A program made the translations under genes and the position numbers. 64,000 nucleotides of DNA, taken from NCBI RefSeq assembly GCF_020165195.1, contig NZ_JAIUHR010000005.1:211652-275651 (forward strand), read 5' to 3'. Below, piece after piece: positions 62,705 through 64,000 of this stretch. Position 1 is the first letter of the stretch, and each line of letters opens with the position of its first letter. The notes under the pieces are model-generated. The model saw only the letters and a list, made by a program, of their open reading frames with translations, searched no databases and was not told the origin of the DNA. The DNA is from Mesorhizobium sp. CA14. Lineage in GTDB: Bacteria; Pseudomonadota; Alphaproteobacteria; Rhizobiales; Rhizobiaceae.

Positions 62705-63631
62705 ATGGCGGGAACCCCGCGGAGAACGTTTTTGAAACCGGCCCTCCAGCAGAACCGGCTGCCGCCGCTGCAGACCCTGCAGACGTTTTCGGTTGTCGCG
62801 GAGACCGGAAGCTTCACTCAGGCTGCGGCCGAACTCAATCTCAGCCAAAGCGCGATCAGCCGTCAAATACAGCAGTTGGAACATTATTTCGGCTGCAGTC
62901 TCTTCCAGCGTCATACGCGCAAGGTGGTTCTGAGCGAGCAGGGAGACGCGATCGTTCCGATCATCAATGGACTGCTGATCTCGCTTCGCAACTCCTTCGA
63001 GGCGACGAGGACAAAGGGTCGATCCTTGACGGTTCGCATGCCGCTCACTTTTGCGCGGCGCTGGCTTCTCCCGCGGCTGACAGATCTTCACAGCCGGCAC
63101 CCCAACTTGAACATTACGATCGACACCGCCTGGTTCGCGCGGCCGAACTTCGGGCCTGGGGACATCGATCTGCTGGTCCTTTACGGCAACGGCCATTGGC
63201 CCGGCATGCATGTCGAATTGCTCCTGCCGGAGAAGCTGACCCCGATGTGCTCGCCTTCATTTGTGGGCTTTCTTGGCGACCCGGCACGGATCGAAAGTCT
63301 GGCCGACTGCGTGCTATTGCACTCCAACGCGCGGCAGAGCGACTGGACGCTCTGGCTGCAGGCCGAAGGCGCTTATGACCTGACAGCGGCGCGCAACCAG
63401 ATATTCGACACGCAGGATTTTGCGATGACAGCCGCGGCAAGCGGCTACGGCGTGACCATGGGAGATTTGCATTTAGCGCGGGGGGATCTGGAAAGCGGCG
63501 CGCTCGTCACACCCTTTTCGCGCGTCATCGAAAGCGGCTATGGCTACTACGCCATCTGTCCTGCAAGGGGGGACGCCATAGCGCTCGTATCCGATCTGCT
63601 CGATTGGCTGGTGAAGGGCCGTCCAGCGTAA
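62705..63631 (+). CDS. LysR-family transcriptional regulator (GcvA-like)
   Basis: A 308-residue LysR regulator with the N-terminal winged helix LPPLQTLQTFSVVAETGSFT, AAELNLSQSAISRQIQQLEH and a co-inducer domain to the end. The layout is like GcvA-type regulators. It sits 39 bases after the lyase gene on the same strand, so it is likely to regulate this import and breakdown operon, possibly including its own gene. Confidence 0.88.
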   Translation: MAGTPRRTFLKPALQQNRLPPLQTLQTFSVVAETGSFTQAAAELNLSQSAISRQIQQLEHYFGCSLFQRHTRKVVLSEQGDAIVPIINGLLISLRNSFEATRTKGRSLTVRMPLTFARRWLLPRLTDLHSRHPNLNITIDTAWFARPNFGPGDIDLLVLYGNGHWPGMHVELLLPEKLTPMCSPSFVGFLGDPARIESLADCVLLHSNARQSDWTLWLQAEGAYDLTAARNQIFDTQDFAMTAAASGYGVTMGDLHLARGDLESGALVTPFSRVIESGYGYYAICPARGDAIALVSDLLDWLVKGRPA

Positions 63632-63923
63632 ATGCCGTTGCGAGATTGGGCCGTCAGCCATCAATTATGCGAGATCCAACGGCTCTTGGCCACGTTTCCG
63701 ATCATGGAATTTGAACGTCGCTCATACTTCTTGCTGTGAAGCTTGGAAGCTGCCAATCCGCTTCCGGCCCAAACCAGCCGCGCTCATTCCGCCATGGTCC
63801 ATACATGCGCCGCCCTTCGATCCCTTTGTGGGAAAGAAGCCGCTCGCATTAAATACTATTCTCCTCCTGCTCCCTAAATGTTTAGTCCCGCCATTTGCTG
63901 GAGCGGATTGAGCCAGAAACGTT
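63632..63923. other. Intergenic before the IS256-like end
   Basis: No gene or terminator was recognised. Short frames lack support. The stretch ends at the start of the repeat at 63924. Confidence 0.35.
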
Positions 63924-64000
63924 GGTAGTGTGCTGAGAGTTCTGCAAATTCGCTGAGAGAGGGCGGTCATGGCAGGCTGGTGATTGTTCAAAGTCACCTG
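63924..64000 (+). mobile_element. Left end of an IS256-like element (continues past window)
   Basis: The sequence from ggtagtgtgctgagagttct to the window end repeats the stump at 11505 in the same orientation, with one small indel near the end of the match. The element continues beyond the window, so its transposase is probably just outside. Confidence 0.72.

Overview
The window reads as accessory DNA of a high-GC alphaproteobacterium, most likely a rhizobial genus such as Mesorhizobium. The basis is the trb-type mating-pore operon with TrbK-alt and DUF2274 partners, the many periplasmic-binding ABC transporters, and several small rhizobial-type hypothetical genes. No rRNA, tRNA or CRISPR array was recognised.

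Region 1 (1-11.2 kb, + strand) is a conjugation module: trbC (5' end cut by the window), trbD, trbE, trbJ, trbK-alt, trbL, trbF, trbG, trbI and a DUF2274 gene. trbJ is frameshifted as read. Small accessory genes follow, including two lipoproteins (one with an excalibur-like tail) and a one-pass membrane protein with a sunset-like domain.

Region 2 (11.5-63.9 kb) is a block of catabolic genes lying between two directly repeated left ends of an IS256-like element. The copy at 11.5 kb is a stump; the copy at 63.9 kb runs off the window. Inside are: (a) a branched-chain-type ABC transporter (livF, fused livM-livG, livH, binding protein) with a divergent Crp/Fnr regulator; (b) a sugar island from 18.7 to 36.1 kb with a complete ABC importer, ROK and PfkB kinases, a class I aldolase, two Gfo/Idh/MocA dehydrogenases, two TIM-barrel isomerases, two alpha/beta hydrolases and a LacI regulator. 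It also carries a PfkB/GatZ-type pair that fits tagatose kinase plus tagatose-6-phosphate 4-epimerase.

(c) From 39.3 to 51.2 kb lies a propane-type soluble diiron monooxygenase cluster: prmABCD, an amidohydrolase, a MIP18-like Fe-S assembly protein, a GroEL-like chaperonin, a zinc alcohol dehydrogenase, an AqpZ-like aquaporin, a clean terminator, and a convergent AcoR-type sigma-54 activator. An excellent sigma-54 promoter with an upstream TTACA palindrome array precedes prmA. Divergent from it is a tight four-gene operon of unknown function (36.6-38.7 kb) with a WD40-like protein and three small proteins. This is the best candidate for something undescribed.

(d) From 51.3 to 55.4 kb lie small regulatory genes, a glyoxalase-fold gene, a frameshifted tyrosine recombinase, an excisionase-like gene and an IS21 remnant. 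(e) From 55.5 to 63.6 kb lies an amino-acid-type ABC importer with two NodB-fold deacetylase-like genes, an MmgE/PrpD protein, an argininosuccinate-lyase-family enzyme and a LysR regulator. The MmgE/PrpD plus ArgH-family pairing matches the logic of iminodisuccinate-type aminopolycarboxylate breakdown, though this is inference.
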